DNA of 64,000 nucleotides from Flavobacteriales bacterium (GTDB taxonomy: Bacteria > Bacteroidota > Bacteroidia > Flavobacteriales > Weeksellaceae): the NCBI GenBank assembly GCA_020635515.1, contig JACJZS010000002.1, positions 1 to 64,000 of the forward strand. The letters run 5' to 3'. The translations under genes were made by a program, and so were the position numbers. Shown in pieces: positions 35,618-45,198 of this stretch (position 1 is its first letter; each line of letters opens with the position of its first letter). Under the pieces are notes generated by a model. That model ran no database searches. It was not told the origin of the DNA and worked only from the letters and a program-made list of their open reading frames with translations.

Positions 35618-36849
35618 ATAAAGGATTAAAAATAGGAATTTCTCTGCTGGTTTTTATTCTGATTCTGATTGCAGTTGTAGAATCAACACAAAAAAAGCCA
35701 ATCAACTGGAAAGAAACCTTACATTACAAAGATAAAATTCCATTTGGAACGCATATTTTATACAAGGAAATAGAAACTATTTTCCCTGATTTAGAATACA
35801 AATACAGGTTAGATGAGCCGATGTACGAATTCTTTGAAAGATACTACGATACCATCGGAATTTATGAAGAATCATACTTACCAAAATACGAATACTATTC
35901 CGATATTTTCTGCATTAACAGTTCTTTTGAATTTAATTCTGCAGTTACAAAAGAGCTCAATGAGTTTGTGTCTTCTGGTGGAAATGTATTTATTTCTTCG
36001 TATTATCTAAATAATACTTTTAAAGATTCTTTACAAATAGAAACTCAAGAATATTCCGATTTTTATTGTAAAACCGAGTATGAAACTCCTAAATTTTCGC
36101 TTACCAAATCTTCTCAAATTCTAGAATTCGATAAAGAAGAAAGTGCTATGTGGTTTTCTAAGCTTCCTAAAAATGCACAAATTCTAGGTTTTTTTCATCG
36201 CCAAAATATAAAAGTTCCTTATTTTGTAAAAATCCCAAAAGGAAAAGGTTTTTATTACATTCATTTAGAACCAAAAATTTTCACCAATTATTATTTACTT
36301 AAAAAAGAACAATTTTCATTTGCTGTTCTTTCCTTAAATTATATGAAAGGAGAACGTTTTCTTTGGTACGATTCAATTCCATCTAAAAACAATGAAACAA
36401 CTCCACTTCGCTTTATCCTGCAAAATAAAAATCTTCGTTTTGCTTGGTATGTTCTGTTATTTGCATTAATTTTTTATTTACTTTTTAAAAGCAAACGAGA
36501 GCAAAAGGCAATTCCAATTGTAGAACCAGAAGAAAATAAATCGGTGGAATTTGCAAAAACAATCAGTTCGCTCTATTACGAAAAAGGAACTCCAGGAAAT
36601 ATGATTCGCAAAAAGATTGACTATTTCTTATTTCATTTACGAAAAAAATATTTACTTGATACTACAGATATTCTGAATTCTAAGTTCCACAAAACTCTAG
36701 CAGAAAAAACACCTTTCTCCGAAAAAGAAATAAAAGAGTTTATGATAAAAATAAATAATACATATAACAAACCAACAAATTCAGAAGATGATTTAATTCA
36801 ATTAAATAAAATTATTGATGAATTTGAACAAAAAACAATAAAAAAATAA
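35614..36849 (+). CDS. DUF4350 domain membrane protein
   Basis: A 411-residue protein starting with GTG, which overlaps the preceding TGA (GTGA), so translation is coupled. It has an N-terminal anchor (GLKIGISLLVFILILIAVVE), then a ~250-residue extracytoplasmic part with TELNEFVSSGGNVFISSYYL, the typical GATase-like DUF4350 signature. A second span (RFAWYVLLFALIFYLLF) leads to a cytoplasmic tail containing FAKTISSLYYEKGTPGNMIRKK. Function unknown; it is a conserved partner in MoxR/DUF58 operons. Confidence 0.83.
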   Translation: MNKGLKIGISLLVFILILIAVVESTQKKPINWKETLHYKDKIPFGTHILYKEIETIFPDLEYKYRLDEPMYEFFERYYDTIGIYEESYLPKYEYYSDIFCINSSFEFNSAVTKELNEFVSSGGNVFISSYYLNNTFKDSLQIETQEYSDFYCKTEYETPKFSLTKSSQILEFDKEESAMWFSKLPKNAQILGFFHRQNIKVPYFVKIPKGKGFYYIHLEPKIFTNYYLLKKEQFSFAVLSLNYMKGERFLWYDSIPSKNNETTPLRFILQNKNLRFAWYVLLFALIFYLLFKSKREQKAIPIVEPEENKSVEFAKTISSLYYEKGTPGNMIRKKIDYFLFHLRKKYLLDTTDILNSKFHKTLAEKTPFSEKEIKEFMIKINNTYNKPTNSEDDLIQLNKIIDEFEQKTIKK

Positions 36850-36851
36850 AT

Positions 36852-37838
36852 ATGGAAGATTCTAAATTTATGCCATTCGAAAACAGAATAGATGTTACCG
36901 AATTGCAAGACAAAGTAATTCAGATAAAAAACGAACTAAGAAAAGTAATTGTAGGACAACACGAAATGATTGATTTACTAATTGTTTCTCTTTTAGCAAA
37001 CGGACATTCGCTTATAGAAGGAGTCCCTGGAGTTGCCAAAACGATTACCGCAAAATTATTTGCAAGAAGTATTTCATGTGACTTTTCTCGAATTCAGTTT
37101 ACACCCGATTTAATGCCTTCTGATGTTACAGGAACTTCTATACTCAACTTAAAAGAAAACGAATTTGAATTTAAAAAAGGACCTATTTTTTCCAATATAA
37201 TCCTCATAGACGAAATTAATCGTGCTCCTGCAAAAACACAAGCTTCCCTTTTTGAATGTATGGCAGAAAGACAAATTACTGCTGATCACAATACCTACAA
37301 GCTCGAAAATCCTTTTTTGGTTTTTGCAACACAAAACCCTGTGGAACAAGAAGGAACGTACCGACTTCCCGAAGCTCAATTAGATCGATTTTTATTCAAA
37401 ATAAATGTTGATTATCCACAGTTAGATGAAGAAATAACAATCCTTAACGAGCATCATCAGAGAAAAAACACAAAGAAAGAATCTTTAATAAATCCTGTTA
37501 TTTCTGCAAGTCAAATTACAGAATATCAAGAACTGGTAAAACAAATTTATGTACACGAATCCTTAATTAATTATATAGCAAAGCTGGTAAATGCTACTAG
37601 AAATAATTCATTTTTAAGTTTAGGAGCTTCTCCTCGTGCTTCTCTTGCTATACTAGAAGGAGCAAAAGCATTTGCAACCATTTCTGGTCGTGATTTTGTA
37701 ACTCCAGAGGACATCAAAAAAGTGTCTTACCCTGTTCTTGGTCATAGAATTCAACTTACACCAGAAAAAGAAATGGAAGGATACAATACACATAAAGTTA
37801 TTGAGCAAATAATTGATGCTATTGAAATTCCAAGATGA
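36852..37838 (+). CDS. MoxR-family AAA+ ATPase
   Basis: A 328-residue MoxR AAA+ protein. Walker A is GVPGVAKT at residues 57-64, Walker B IILIDEINRAPAKTQ near 118, sensor 1 FATQNPVEQEGTYRLPEAQLDRF, and a C-terminal lid with GASPRASLAILEGAKAFA. MoxR ATPases act as chaperone-like machines for membrane or cofactor-loaded complexes, working with VWA/DUF58 partners. It starts two bases after the DUF4350 gene and its TGA overlaps the DUF58 ATG (ATGA). Confidence 0.93.
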   Translation: MEDSKFMPFENRIDVTELQDKVIQIKNELRKVIVGQHEMIDLLIVSLLANGHSLIEGVPGVAKTITAKLFARSISCDFSRIQFTPDLMPSDVTGTSILNLKENEFEFKKGPIFSNIILIDEINRAPAKTQASLFECMAERQITADHNTYKLENPFLVFATQNPVEQEGTYRLPEAQLDRFLFKINVDYPQLDEEITILNEHHQRKNTKKESLINPVISASQITEYQELVKQIYVHESLINYIAKLVNATRNNSFLSLGASPRASLAILEGAKAFATISGRDFVTPEDIKKVSYPVLGHRIQLTPEKEMEGYNTHKVIEQIIDAIEIPR

Positions 37839-39166
37839 TACAGTTCTTTAGAAAACTATACTTTACAAACACTTTCTTTCAAGTTCTCCTAGGATTTGTT
37901 ATGCTTCTTGTATTGTCATTTTTCTTCACTTTTTTATACACCGTTTCAGTAATTCTATTTTTGGTTTTTATAGTAATTACTCTACTGGAAATTATGCTTT
38001 TATTTTCTAGAAAAAACAACGTTAAAATTAAGCGCAATTATCCTGAAAAATTATCTAACGGAGATGAAAATAAACTGTCTATCTCTATAACTTCTAAAAG
38101 TAATTTTAATCTAAAATGCAGACTAATAGAAGAACTTCCTATTCAGTTTCAAAAACGAGATTTTTTGCATAAATTTATACTAAATACAAAAAACGATTAT
38201 ACTTTCTCGTATTACCTTCGTCCTACCAAACGAGGAGAATATCATTTTAGCTACTGCAATGTTTTTATTTCTATTTTTGGTTTTGTAGAAAAACGAATCA
38301 AATCAACTGAAATAATGATGATTCCATGCTATCCGTCTTTTATTCAGTTGAGAAAATACACACTCATGGCAACTACACATCGTTTGCATGAATTAGGGAT
38401 TAAAAAAATTAGAAAAATTGGAACATCTATGGAATTCGAAAGAATCCAAGAATACAACAAAGGAGATGATTATCGTTTTATCAATTGGAAAGCTACTGGA
38501 AAGCTCAACAAACTCATGGTAAACCGATACGAAGATGAAAAGTCTCAACCAATAATTTCTCTAATTGATACAGGACGTGCTATGCGAATGCCTTTTGAAG
38601 AGCTTACACTTCTAGATTACGCCATTAATTCTACGCTTGTTCTTTCTAATGTTGCCATTAGCAAACACGATAAATCAGGAGTTATTTTATTTTCTAAAAA
38701 AATAGAAAAACAACTACCTGCAGAGAAAAAAAATCATCAAATTCGCCTGATTTCAGAAATGCTCTACAACACTAAAACAGACTTTAAAGAAACTGAATTT
38801 GGAACGCTTTATGCTCATGTAAGAAGAACTGTAAATCAGCGTTCTCTACTTTTTTTATATACCAATTTTGAATCTACCGACGCATTAAAAAGACAATTAA
38901 AATACCTACGTTCGCTCAATAAAAATAACATTTTAGTTGTTGTAATATTTAACAACACAGAACTGCAAGAACTAGCGAATAAAAAAGCAACTAAAATCCA
39001 CGAAATTTATGATAAGATTATTGCTGAAAAGTTTCTATACGAAAAACAGCTTATTGTAAAAGAACTGCAATCTCACGGAATACAAACCATTCTTACCGAA
39101 CCACAAAACCTAACAATCAACTCCATAAATAAATACCTAGAAATCAAAGCAAAAGGATTGTTGTAA
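37835..39166 (+). CDS. DUF58 (VWA-like) protein, MoxR partner
   Basis: A 443-residue protein with two N-terminal membrane segments within the first 55 residues and a long cytoplasmic part. The DUF58 signature is EFERIQEYNKGDDYRFINWKATGK followed by LMVNRYEDEKSQPIISLIDTGRAM, which carries a degenerate metal-binding DxG start of a von Willebrand A-like domain. It forms the target-binding partner of MoxR in this type of operon. It closes the operon; 75 bases later a TA pair begins. Confidence 0.9.
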   Translation: MIQFFRKLYFTNTFFQVLLGFVMLLVLSFFFTFLYTVSVILFLVFIVITLLEIMLLFSRKNNVKIKRNYPEKLSNGDENKLSISITSKSNFNLKCRLIEELPIQFQKRDFLHKFILNTKNDYTFSYYLRPTKRGEYHFSYCNVFISIFGFVEKRIKSTEIMMIPCYPSFIQLRKYTLMATTHRLHELGIKKIRKIGTSMEFERIQEYNKGDDYRFINWKATGKLNKLMVNRYEDEKSQPIISLIDTGRAMRMPFEELTLLDYAINSTLVLSNVAISKHDKSGVILFSKKIEKQLPAEKKNHQIRLISEMLYNTKTDFKETEFGTLYAHVRRTVNQRSLLFLYTNFESTDALKRQLKYLRSLNKNNILVVVIFNNTELQELANKKATKIHEIYDKIIAEKFLYEKQLIVKELQSHGIQTILTEPQNLTINSINKYLEIKAKGLL

Positions 39167-39218
39167 GTCTACCACTTAGTTTTATAAAAGAGTTTTTATT
39201 TAATTACAAGATATTTTG

Positions 39219-39226
39219 TAAATTTG
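39219..39226 (+). promoter_or_regulatory. TAnnTTTG promoter box for the third TA pair
   Basis: TAAATTTG, 15 bases before the antitoxin ATG at 39242. A possible GTG at 39236 would lie too close to the expected transcript start. Confidence 0.55.
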
Positions 39227-39241
39227 TAAAAATCAGTGTTA

Positions 39242-39457
39242 ATGGAAATTACATTAGAAATAGTAGATAAATCTCGATTTAAGTTTTTTTTAGAATTAAT
39301 TAGTAATCTTTCCTTTGTTAAGATTAAATCAAAAAAGACCAAAGATTTATTTTCAGAAAAAGAAGAAGATGAACTTTTAGTTCAGTTAATGGAAAAATCA
39401 AAGAAAGAAAACGATTTACTTTCTAAAGAGGAACTTTACAAAGAATTAAACTGGTAA
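39242..39457 (+). CDS. Small antitoxin paired with RelE-like toxin
   Basis: A 71-residue acidic protein: MEITLEIVDKSRFKFFLELISNLSFVKIKS, then a charged helical tail (EEDELLVQLMEKSKKENDLLSKEELYKELNW). The ATG at 39242 is preferred over a GTG six bases upstream because of the promoter position. It resembles the 72-residue antitoxin after ligA (LEISDNKVPFLLEVLNNFSFVKK) closely enough to be the same family. Its stop shares one base with the toxin start (TAATG). Confidence 0.8.
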   Translation: MEITLEIVDKSRFKFFLELISNLSFVKIKSKKTKDLFSEKEEDELLVQLMEKSKKENDLLSKEELYKELNW

Positions 39458-39726
39458 TGGAACTTGTTGCTCGAAAATCTTTTGTGAAAGACATTAAAAA
39501 AATAAAAGACGAGAAACTAAAAACCAAAATTAAAACTATTGTAGAGTTAATGATAAACTCTAAGTCTTTAGATGCTATTCCTAATGTTGTGAAAATTCAA
39601 AATCACACTTCTGCATATCGAATTAGAATTGGAGAATATCGATTAGGATTTTTCTGTCAAGATAAATGTGTTGAATTAATTAGATTCCTAAAAAGAAACG
39701 ATATTTATAAACATTTCCCTAAGTAG
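39457..39726 (+). CDS. RelE-family toxin
   Basis: An 89-residue basic protein with the RelE pattern: ARKSFVKDIKKIKDEKLKTKIKTIVELM, then AYRIRIGEYRLGFFCQDKCVELIRFLKRNDIYKHFP. The RIGEYRLGF and RFLKRNDIYKHFP segments are characteristic of RelE/ribonuclease-type toxins from Bacteroidota. It is translationally coupled to the antitoxin. The pair sits between the MoxR operon and typA. No convincing duplicated gene tail follows its stop. Confidence 0.88.
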   Translation: MELVARKSFVKDIKKIKDEKLKTKIKTIVELMINSKSLDAIPNVVKIQNHTSAYRIRIGEYRLGFFCQDKCVELIRFLKRNDIYKHFPK

Positions 39727-39869
39727 TTTATCTTGGCTTTCATAAAATAAATCCTTTACGATAATTAAAATTAATAAAGTGTAGGTTTTAATAATTAGGA
39801 CATTATTTATAAATTTAATATAAAACCAAAAATTAAACATAATTACTTTATACATATAAAAATAAGATG

Positions 39870-39877
39870 TACTTTTG
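39870..39877 (+). promoter_or_regulatory. TAnnTTTG promoter box for typA
   Basis: TACTTTTG, 25 bases before the typA ATG. Confidence 0.6.
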
Positions 39878-39902
39878 CAACTTGTTTTTAAACTAAAATT
39901 TA

Positions 39903-41654
39903 ATGAAATCTATTCGCAACATCGCTATAATAGCACACGTTGACCACGGAAAAACTACACTAGTAGACAAAATCATTCAAGCTTGTCAAGAAAAAAAAGA
40001 AAGCACAGATGCTGTACTAGACAACAATGATTTAGAAAGAGAAAGAGGAATTACTATCCTTTCTAAAAACGTTGCTACTGAATATAAAGGAATTAAAATT
40101 AATATTATAGATACTCCTGGTCACGCTGATTTTGGTGGTGAAGTAGAGCGAGTTTTAAAAATGGCAGACGGAGTTTTGTTGTTAGTTGATGCTTTTGAAG
40201 GACCTATGCCACAAACTCGTTTTGTACTGAGTAAAGCGATAGAATTAGGTTTAAAACCAATCGTGGTAATCAACAAAGTAGATAAAGAAAACTGTACACC
40301 TGATGTGGTTCACGATCAAGTATTTGAACTTATGTTTAATCTTGATGCAACTGAAGAGCAGTTAGATTTCCCTACGGTTTATGGCTCATCTAAACAAGGT
40401 TGGATGTCTGAGGATTATAAAAAACCAACGGATAATTTAAATTTCCTATTAGACACCATTATAGAACAAGTTCCTGAAGCTCCTTATAAAGAAGGTACTG
40501 CTCAAATGCAAATTACTTCACTTAACTATTCTAGCTTTAAAGGTAGAATTGCGATAGGTAGAGTGTATCGTGGGGATTTAGAGGTAGGAAAGGATTATGC
40601 ATTATGTCAATCCGATGGAAAAATCAAAAAGAGTAGAATCAAAGAATTGTATGTTTTCGAAGGATTAGGAAGAATTCCTGCAGAAAAAGTACGAAGTGGA
40701 GATTTGTGTGCAATAGTTGGTGTAGAAGGTTTTGAGATTGGAGATACTATTGCTGATTTAGAAAATCCTGAACCATTACCAAGAATTTCGATTGACGAAC
40801 CTACCATGAGTATGCTTTTTACCATAAACAATTCTCCATTTTTTGGAAAAGAAGGTAAGTTCGTAACTTCAAGACACTTGAGAGATAGATTAATGAAAGA
40901 AACAGAAATTAACCTTGCTCTAAAAGTAGAAGAAACCGATACAGAAGATAAGTTTAATGTTTTTGGAAGAGGTGTTTTGCACTTATCTGTACTTATAGAA
41001 ACAATGCGAAGAGAAGGATACGAACTGCAAGTTGGTCGTCCACAAGTAAACTACAAAGTAGAAGACGGAATTAAACAAGAGCCTTTTGAAACCTTAGTAA
41101 TTGATGTTCCTTCTGATTATTCAGGAAAATGTGTAGAATTAGCAACTCAACGAAAAGGAGAATTACGCATAATGGAACCAAAAGGAGAACTTCAACATTT
41201 GGAATTTGATATTCCAACACGAGGTTTAATTGGTCTTCGTAATTTAGTTTTAACTGCAACGGCAGGAGAAGCAATAATGAATCATAGATTCAACAGATAC
41301 GACAAAGTAGTTGATGGTATTCCACAACGAATGAAAGGTTCTTTAATTTCAGCAGAACAAGGACAAGTACTTGCTTATTCCCTAGATAGACTTCAATCTT
41401 CTGGGAAATTTTTCGTAGAAGCAGGAGAACAAATTTATAAAGGACAAGTTGTGGGAGAGCATTCTAGAGAAAACGATTTAGAAATCAACCTAATCAAAGG
41501 AAAAAAACTTACCAATATGCGAGCTTCTGGTAGTGATGAAGCTATGAGAATCGCACCAAAAGTTCAGTTTTCTTTAGAAGAAGCTATGGAATACATTTCT
41601 GATGATGAATATTTGGAAATTACACCACAAAATTTAAGAATGAGAAAGATTTAA
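39903..41654 (+). CDS. typA: Ribosome-associated GTPase TypA/BipA
   Basis: A 583-residue translational GTPase. G1 is AHVDHGKT, G3 DTPGHADFGGEVER, G4 NKVDK; switch I contains LERERGITILSK. EF-Tu domain 2 and EF-G-like domains III and V follow, then the BipA-specific C-terminal domain (GQVVGEHSRENDLEINLIKGKKLTNMRASGSDEA). It helps 50S ribosome assembly, notably in the cold and under stress. Slightly shorter than the ~605-residue E. coli protein but complete. Monocistronic. Confidence 0.95.
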   Translation: MKSIRNIAIIAHVDHGKTTLVDKIIQACQEKKESTDAVLDNNDLERERGITILSKNVATEYKGIKINIIDTPGHADFGGEVERVLKMADGVLLLVDAFEGPMPQTRFVLSKAIELGLKPIVVINKVDKENCTPDVVHDQVFELMFNLDATEEQLDFPTVYGSSKQGWMSEDYKKPTDNLNFLLDTIIEQVPEAPYKEGTAQMQITSLNYSSFKGRIAIGRVYRGDLEVGKDYALCQSDGKIKKSRIKELYVFEGLGRIPAEKVRSGDLCAIVGVEGFEIGDTIADLENPEPLPRISIDEPTMSMLFTINNSPFFGKEGKFVTSRHLRDRLMKETEINLALKVEETDTEDKFNVFGRGVLHLSVLIETMRREGYELQVGRPQVNYKVEDGIKQEPFETLVIDVPSDYSGKCVELATQRKGELRIMEPKGELQHLEFDIPTRGLIGLRNLVLTATAGEAIMNHRFNRYDKVVDGIPQRMKGSLISAEQGQVLAYSLDRLQSSGKFFVEAGEQIYKGQVVGEHSRENDLEINLIKGKKLTNMRASGSDEAMRIAPKVQFSLEEAMEYISDDEYLEITPQNLRMRKI

Positions 41655-41708
41655 CTTACACAACCGCAAAATAAATTGATTTTTAAAAACTTAATTAAAA
41701 AATAAATT

Positions 41709-42521
41709 ATGGATATAAATCATATTTGGAACATACTACCAGTATTAATCGTTGAATACGGATTGAAATTAGCAGGAGCTATTGTGGTAGCTATTGTAGG
41801 ATTATTCATCATTAAGGGAATTATGGGAATTTTCAAGAATATGATGAATAAAAGAAAAGTAGATGAATCGTTAAAACCATTTGTAACAGGAATGGTTGAT
41901 GCTTTACTAAAATTGCTTTTAGGAATATGTGTTTTGAGTATGATGGGAGTAGAAATGACTGCTTTTATTGCAGTACTAGGTGCTATTGGTTTAGCTGTTG
42001 GTATGGCTCTTTCTGGAACACTACAAAACTTTGCTGGTGGTGTAATGATTCTCCTTTTTAAACCTTTTAAAGTTGGAGATTTTATAGAAGCTCAAGGACA
42101 TTCAGGAGTAGTCAACGAGATTCAAATTTTTAATACTATTCTAAAGTCTGCTGATAACAAAACAATTATCATTCCTAATGGTGGTTTATCTACTTCTTCT
42201 ATGGTAAACTATTCTACTGAAAAACAAAGACGTGTAGATTGGATTTTTGGAATTGGATATGGCGACGACGTAGAAAATGCTAAGAAAATAATTCGAGAAA
42301 TTGCAAATTCAGATAATAGAATTCTAAAAAATCCTGAATTATTTATTGCAGTATCAGAACTTGCTGATAGTTCTGTAAACTTAGTTGTTCGTGCTTGGGT
42401 AAATGCTCCTAATTACTGGGGAGTTCATTTTGACACCATTGAAAAAGTGTACCACGCATTCAACAAACAAGGAATAAATATTCCTTTTCCTCAAATGGAC
42501 GTACACGTGCATAAAAATTAA
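41709..42521 (+). CDS. Small-conductance mechanosensitive channel (MscS family)
   Basis: A 270-residue MscS homologue: an N-terminal TM1, then TM2, then the pore-lining TM3 with glycine/alanine packing (AFIAVLGAIGLAVGMALSGTLQNFAGGVMILLFKPFKVGD) and the cytoplasmic beta and alpha/beta domains (TIIIPNGGLSTSSMVNYS). It releases solutes during osmotic downshock. Length and layout match E. coli MscS (286 residues). A strong terminator follows. Confidence 0.94.
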   Translation: MDINHIWNILPVLIVEYGLKLAGAIVVAIVGLFIIKGIMGIFKNMMNKRKVDESLKPFVTGMVDALLKLLLGICVLSMMGVEMTAFIAVLGAIGLAVGMALSGTLQNFAGGVMILLFKPFKVGDFIEAQGHSGVVNEIQIFNTILKSADNKTIIIPNGGLSTSSMVNYSTEKQRRVDWIFGIGYGDDVENAKKIIREIANSDNRILKNPELFIAVSELADSSVNLVVRAWVNAPNYWGVHFDTIEKVYHAFNKQGINIPFPQMDVHVHKN

Positions 42522-42538
42522 AATTTGATACGCCATAT

Positions 42539-42570
42539 AAGCTGTTTCAATTTTGAAACAGCTTTTTTTT
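42539..42570 (+). terminator. Terminator after mscS-family gene
   Basis: Perfect 11-12 bp stem (AAGCTGTTTCAA/TTGAAACAGCTT) and a run of T, 17 bases after the stop. Confidence 0.9.
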
Positions 42571-42697
42571 AGTTAAAAACAAAGGCGAAAAGCACATATA
42601 TTAAACAGAAATAGCTGTGTCATTTATAAATGAAAGAAAATCATATGCATAGTTGATAACGTTTTAATTTATAGTATTCAACCTATTTTTTGTATAC

Positions 42698-43978
42698 ATG
42701 AAAAAATATTCATTATTGACCGTTTGTTTTAACATGGCTTTACTGTACGGACAAATAGATTCGACTAGGAAAATCGAAGTTGATTTAGAATTCAGACCTA
42801 GAACAGAATTCCGATACGGATACCAACAATTGCGTAACGACACAGTTTCTCCATCTTACTTTACAACCAACCGAAGCAGAATAAATCTTACATACACTCA
42901 GCATCGTTTTAGATTTCATACTTCCTTTCAAGATGTTCGAGTTTTTGGACAATACGGACAAAAATCAACATCAGGTTCATTAAGCGTTTTTGAAGCTTAT
43001 GTTGATGCTTATTTTAATAATAATTGGTTTGTCCGAATTGGACGCCAAGCTGTGGAACTAGATAACAAACGTCTTTTTTCAAAAGCAAATTGGGATCAAT
43101 ACAGTCGTGCTCATGACGGTTTCAATTTAACGTATAAGAATTCAAAAGTAGAGTCGGAAGCAATGCTCTTTTTTAATCAAACAGAAACACCAAATTTTGG
43201 AACCAACTTCTCTCCTACAAACTTTTCAAATTATAAATTTTTAGCACTTCATCATTTTAAAACTAAATTATCAAACTCATTAGATGCTTTAACTATCAAT
43301 GCTTATGATGGATATCAGAGTTTATCTAACTCGGAAGTATTATATATGAGAGGCACTTCTGGAGGAAGACTTACGTGGCATAAAAATGATGTTTCAGCAA
43401 CCTTAAGTGGATACTACCAGTATGGACAATTACAATCAGGAAACAAAATAAATGCATATTATTTTCAACCTGAAATAAAAATTAAGCTTAAAAATTTAAC
43501 CTCGCAATTAGGTATGGAATACATGAGTGGCGATGATACTTCTTCAAAATCTACCGTTTCAAACTCTTTTATACCTCTTTATGGCGTTGCACATAGTTTT
43601 ATGGGACATATGGATTATTTTACAAAATTTCCTCAGAATACTAATAATGGAGGTCTAATTAATCCTTATTTATTTTTACAGTACGATATAAATAAAAAAT
43701 TGAGTTTAAAAGCAGATGCTCATGTTTTTATGCTTCAAAATACCGTTTTAGACAAAAATTATAATGTAATAAATCCATATTTAGGTTTTGAAAACGATCT
43801 TTCTATTCAATATAAAATCAATGAATTCACTACTTTGGATTATGAATTTTCTTATATGTTACCTACTTCTAGCATGGAGGTTCTAAAAGGAGGTAATCAT
43901 AACCTTTTGCCTATTTGGAGTTACTTGATGATTACTTTTAAACCCAATATTATAAATCAAATATTAAGAAAAAAGTAG
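42698..43978 (+). CDS. Outer-membrane porin of the alginate-export type
   Basis: A 426-residue protein with a short signal peptide (MKKYSLLTVCFNMALLYGQ) and alternating beta-strands throughout, ending in an aromatic strand (YLMITFKPN). The N-terminal EFRPRTEFRYGYQQL, TNRSRINLTYTQHRFRFHTSFQDVRVFGQ and WFVRIGRQAVELDNKRLF fit the alginate_exp family of 16-18-stranded barrels, which in Bacteroidota is a general porin family rather than an alginate-specific one. No capsule or alginate genes are nearby, so the substrate is unknown. It converges on queG with a 7-base gap. Confidence 0.83.
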   Translation: MKKYSLLTVCFNMALLYGQIDSTRKIEVDLEFRPRTEFRYGYQQLRNDTVSPSYFTTNRSRINLTYTQHRFRFHTSFQDVRVFGQYGQKSTSGSLSVFEAYVDAYFNNNWFVRIGRQAVELDNKRLFSKANWDQYSRAHDGFNLTYKNSKVESEAMLFFNQTETPNFGTNFSPTNFSNYKFLALHHFKTKLSNSLDALTINAYDGYQSLSNSEVLYMRGTSGGRLTWHKNDVSATLSGYYQYGQLQSGNKINAYYFQPEIKIKLKNLTSQLGMEYMSGDDTSSKSTVSNSFIPLYGVAHSFMGHMDYFTKFPQNTNNGGLINPYLFLQYDINKKLSLKADAHVFMLQNTVLDKNYNVINPYLGFENDLSIQYKINEFTTLDYEFSYMLPTSSMEVLKGGNHNLLPIWSYLMITFKPNIINQILRKK

Positions 43979-43985
43979 CTACAAA

Positions 43986-44909
43986 TTAATTAGATAAAAA
44001 TTTAATATTTCTCGTCAATCCTTTGTATTTGGTTCGTTTAACAGCAGATTGTTTAAATATTTCTTGAAACAACTCTTCTGTAAGTTCTTTCCAATTTTCT
44101 TTGGTGTAATTTAAAAGTTTTTCGTTTGCAGTAAATTTTGGTTCTAACGTTGGTTTTGAAAAACGATTCCATGGACAAACATCTTGGCAAATATCACAAC
44201 CAAAAATCCAATCGTCCATTTTATCTTTAAAATAATTTGGAATTTCGTTTTTTAATTCAATCGTTGCGTATGAAATGCATTTACTTCCGTTTACTACATA
44301 CGGTTTTTCTATTGCCTGCGTAGGACAAGCGTCTATGCATTTAGTACAACTTCCACAAAAATCCTTTACTTCTGAGTCCTGTTTTAACTCTAAATCACAA
44401 ACAATTTCTGCTAAAAAATAAAATGAACCTACTTGTTTGGTAATCAAATTAGAGTTTTTTCCAATCCAACCCAAACCACTTTTTTTTGCCCAAGTTTTCT
44501 CTAAAATTGGTGCAGAATCCACAAAAACACGAAAAGAAAAATCTCCTATCTTTTCTTGTAAATTCTTAACTAAACCGTATAGTTTATCCTTGATTATTTT
44601 GTGATAATCTTTCCCGTATGCGTATTTAGAAATTTTAAATGCAGATTTATTTTGTTGATTTTCAGGATAATAATTGTATGATAAAGAAATTATTGACTTT
44701 GCATCTTCTAATAACAACTTAGGATTCAGTCGCATTTCAAAATGATTTTCCATGTAACTCATTTCTCCGTGCATTTCGTTTTTCAACCAATTTTCTAGAT
44801 TCTTTTCTTGTTCGTCTAATCTGTGAACTTTTGAAATTCCACAAGATAAAAATCCAAAATCAATTGCTTGTTGCTTAATTATATCACTTAACTTTTCAGC
44901 TTTATTCAC
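43986..44909 (-). CDS. queG: Epoxyqueuosine reductase
   Basis: A 307-residue cobalamin-dependent Fe-S enzyme for the last step of queuosine tRNA modification. The two 4Fe-4S motifs are CGSCTKCIDACPTQAI and CDICQDVCPWNRF. The conserved N-terminal half includes DFGFLSCGISK, MSYMENHFEMRLNP and KTWAKKSGLGWIGKN. The start is GTG at 44909; a TATCTTTG box ends only four bases before it, suggesting a leaderless mRNA. It is divergent from a TA pair. Confidence 0.94.
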   Translation of the reverse strand: MNKAEKLSDIIKQQAIDFGFLSCGISKVHRLDEQEKNLENWLKNEMHGEMSYMENHFEMRLNPKLLLEDAKSIISLSYNYYPENQQNKSAFKISKYAYGKDYHKIIKDKLYGLVKNLQEKIGDFSFRVFVDSAPILEKTWAKKSGLGWIGKNSNLITKQVGSFYFLAEIVCDLELKQDSEVKDFCGSCTKCIDACPTQAIEKPYVVNGSKCISYATIELKNEIPNYFKDKMDDWIFGCDICQDVCPWNRFSKPTLEPKFTANEKLLNYTKENWKELTEELFQEIFKQSAVKRTKYKGLTRNIKFLSN

Positions 44910-44913
44910 TGTT

Positions 44914-44921
44914 CAAAGATA
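44914..44921 (-). promoter_or_regulatory. TAnnTTTG promoter box for queG
   Basis: TATCTTTG on the minus strand directly before the GTG start; the transcript would begin at about the start codon. Confidence 0.5.
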
Positions 44922-44988
44922 AAACAAAAACCTTGGACAATTCCAAATAGAAAGTTTTTTTGTAAATTGCGTATACAAAAAAAATAGA

Positions 44989-45198
44989 ATGAATACAAAA
45001 AGCATTTCTTCTTTATCTGAATCACAGAAAATTCTTTTAGCGGAAGAGCTTTGGGATAGTGTATCTAAAGACTATATAGAATTAAGTAGTGAAATAAAGG
45101 AAGAGTTAGAACTTCGCTTAAAAAGACTAGAAAATCAAGAGGTCAAGCTTTATTCGTGGCAAGAAGTAAAAAATAATTTACAGAAAATACGAAAGTGA
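44989..45198 (+). CDS. Antitoxin of the addiction-module component family
   Basis: A 69-residue acidic helical protein of the type paired with ParE toxins (TIGR02574-like): LSESQKILLAEELWDSVSKD, then EELELRLKRLENQEVKLYSWQEVKNNLQKI. The phrase LAEELWDS and the final W-x-E-V are typical. Its TGA overlaps the toxin GTG (GTGA). It is divergent from queG with an 80-base spacer. Confidence 0.88.
   Translation: MNTKSISSLSESQKILLAEELWDSVSKDYIELSSEIKEELELRLKRLENQEVKLYSWQEVKNNLQKIRK

Noticed and set aside
39727..39800. Possible duplicated DUF58 gene tail after the third TA pair (TTCATAAAATAAATCC resembles the DUF58 end)
   Set aside because: Similarity needs two gaps and falls to about chance level afterwards in very AT-rich DNA; no shared C-terminal peptide is encoded.
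42572..42697. Possible riboswitch or small RNA before the porin gene
   Set aside because: AT-rich spacer with no stable hairpin or known motif visible beyond the preceding terminator.
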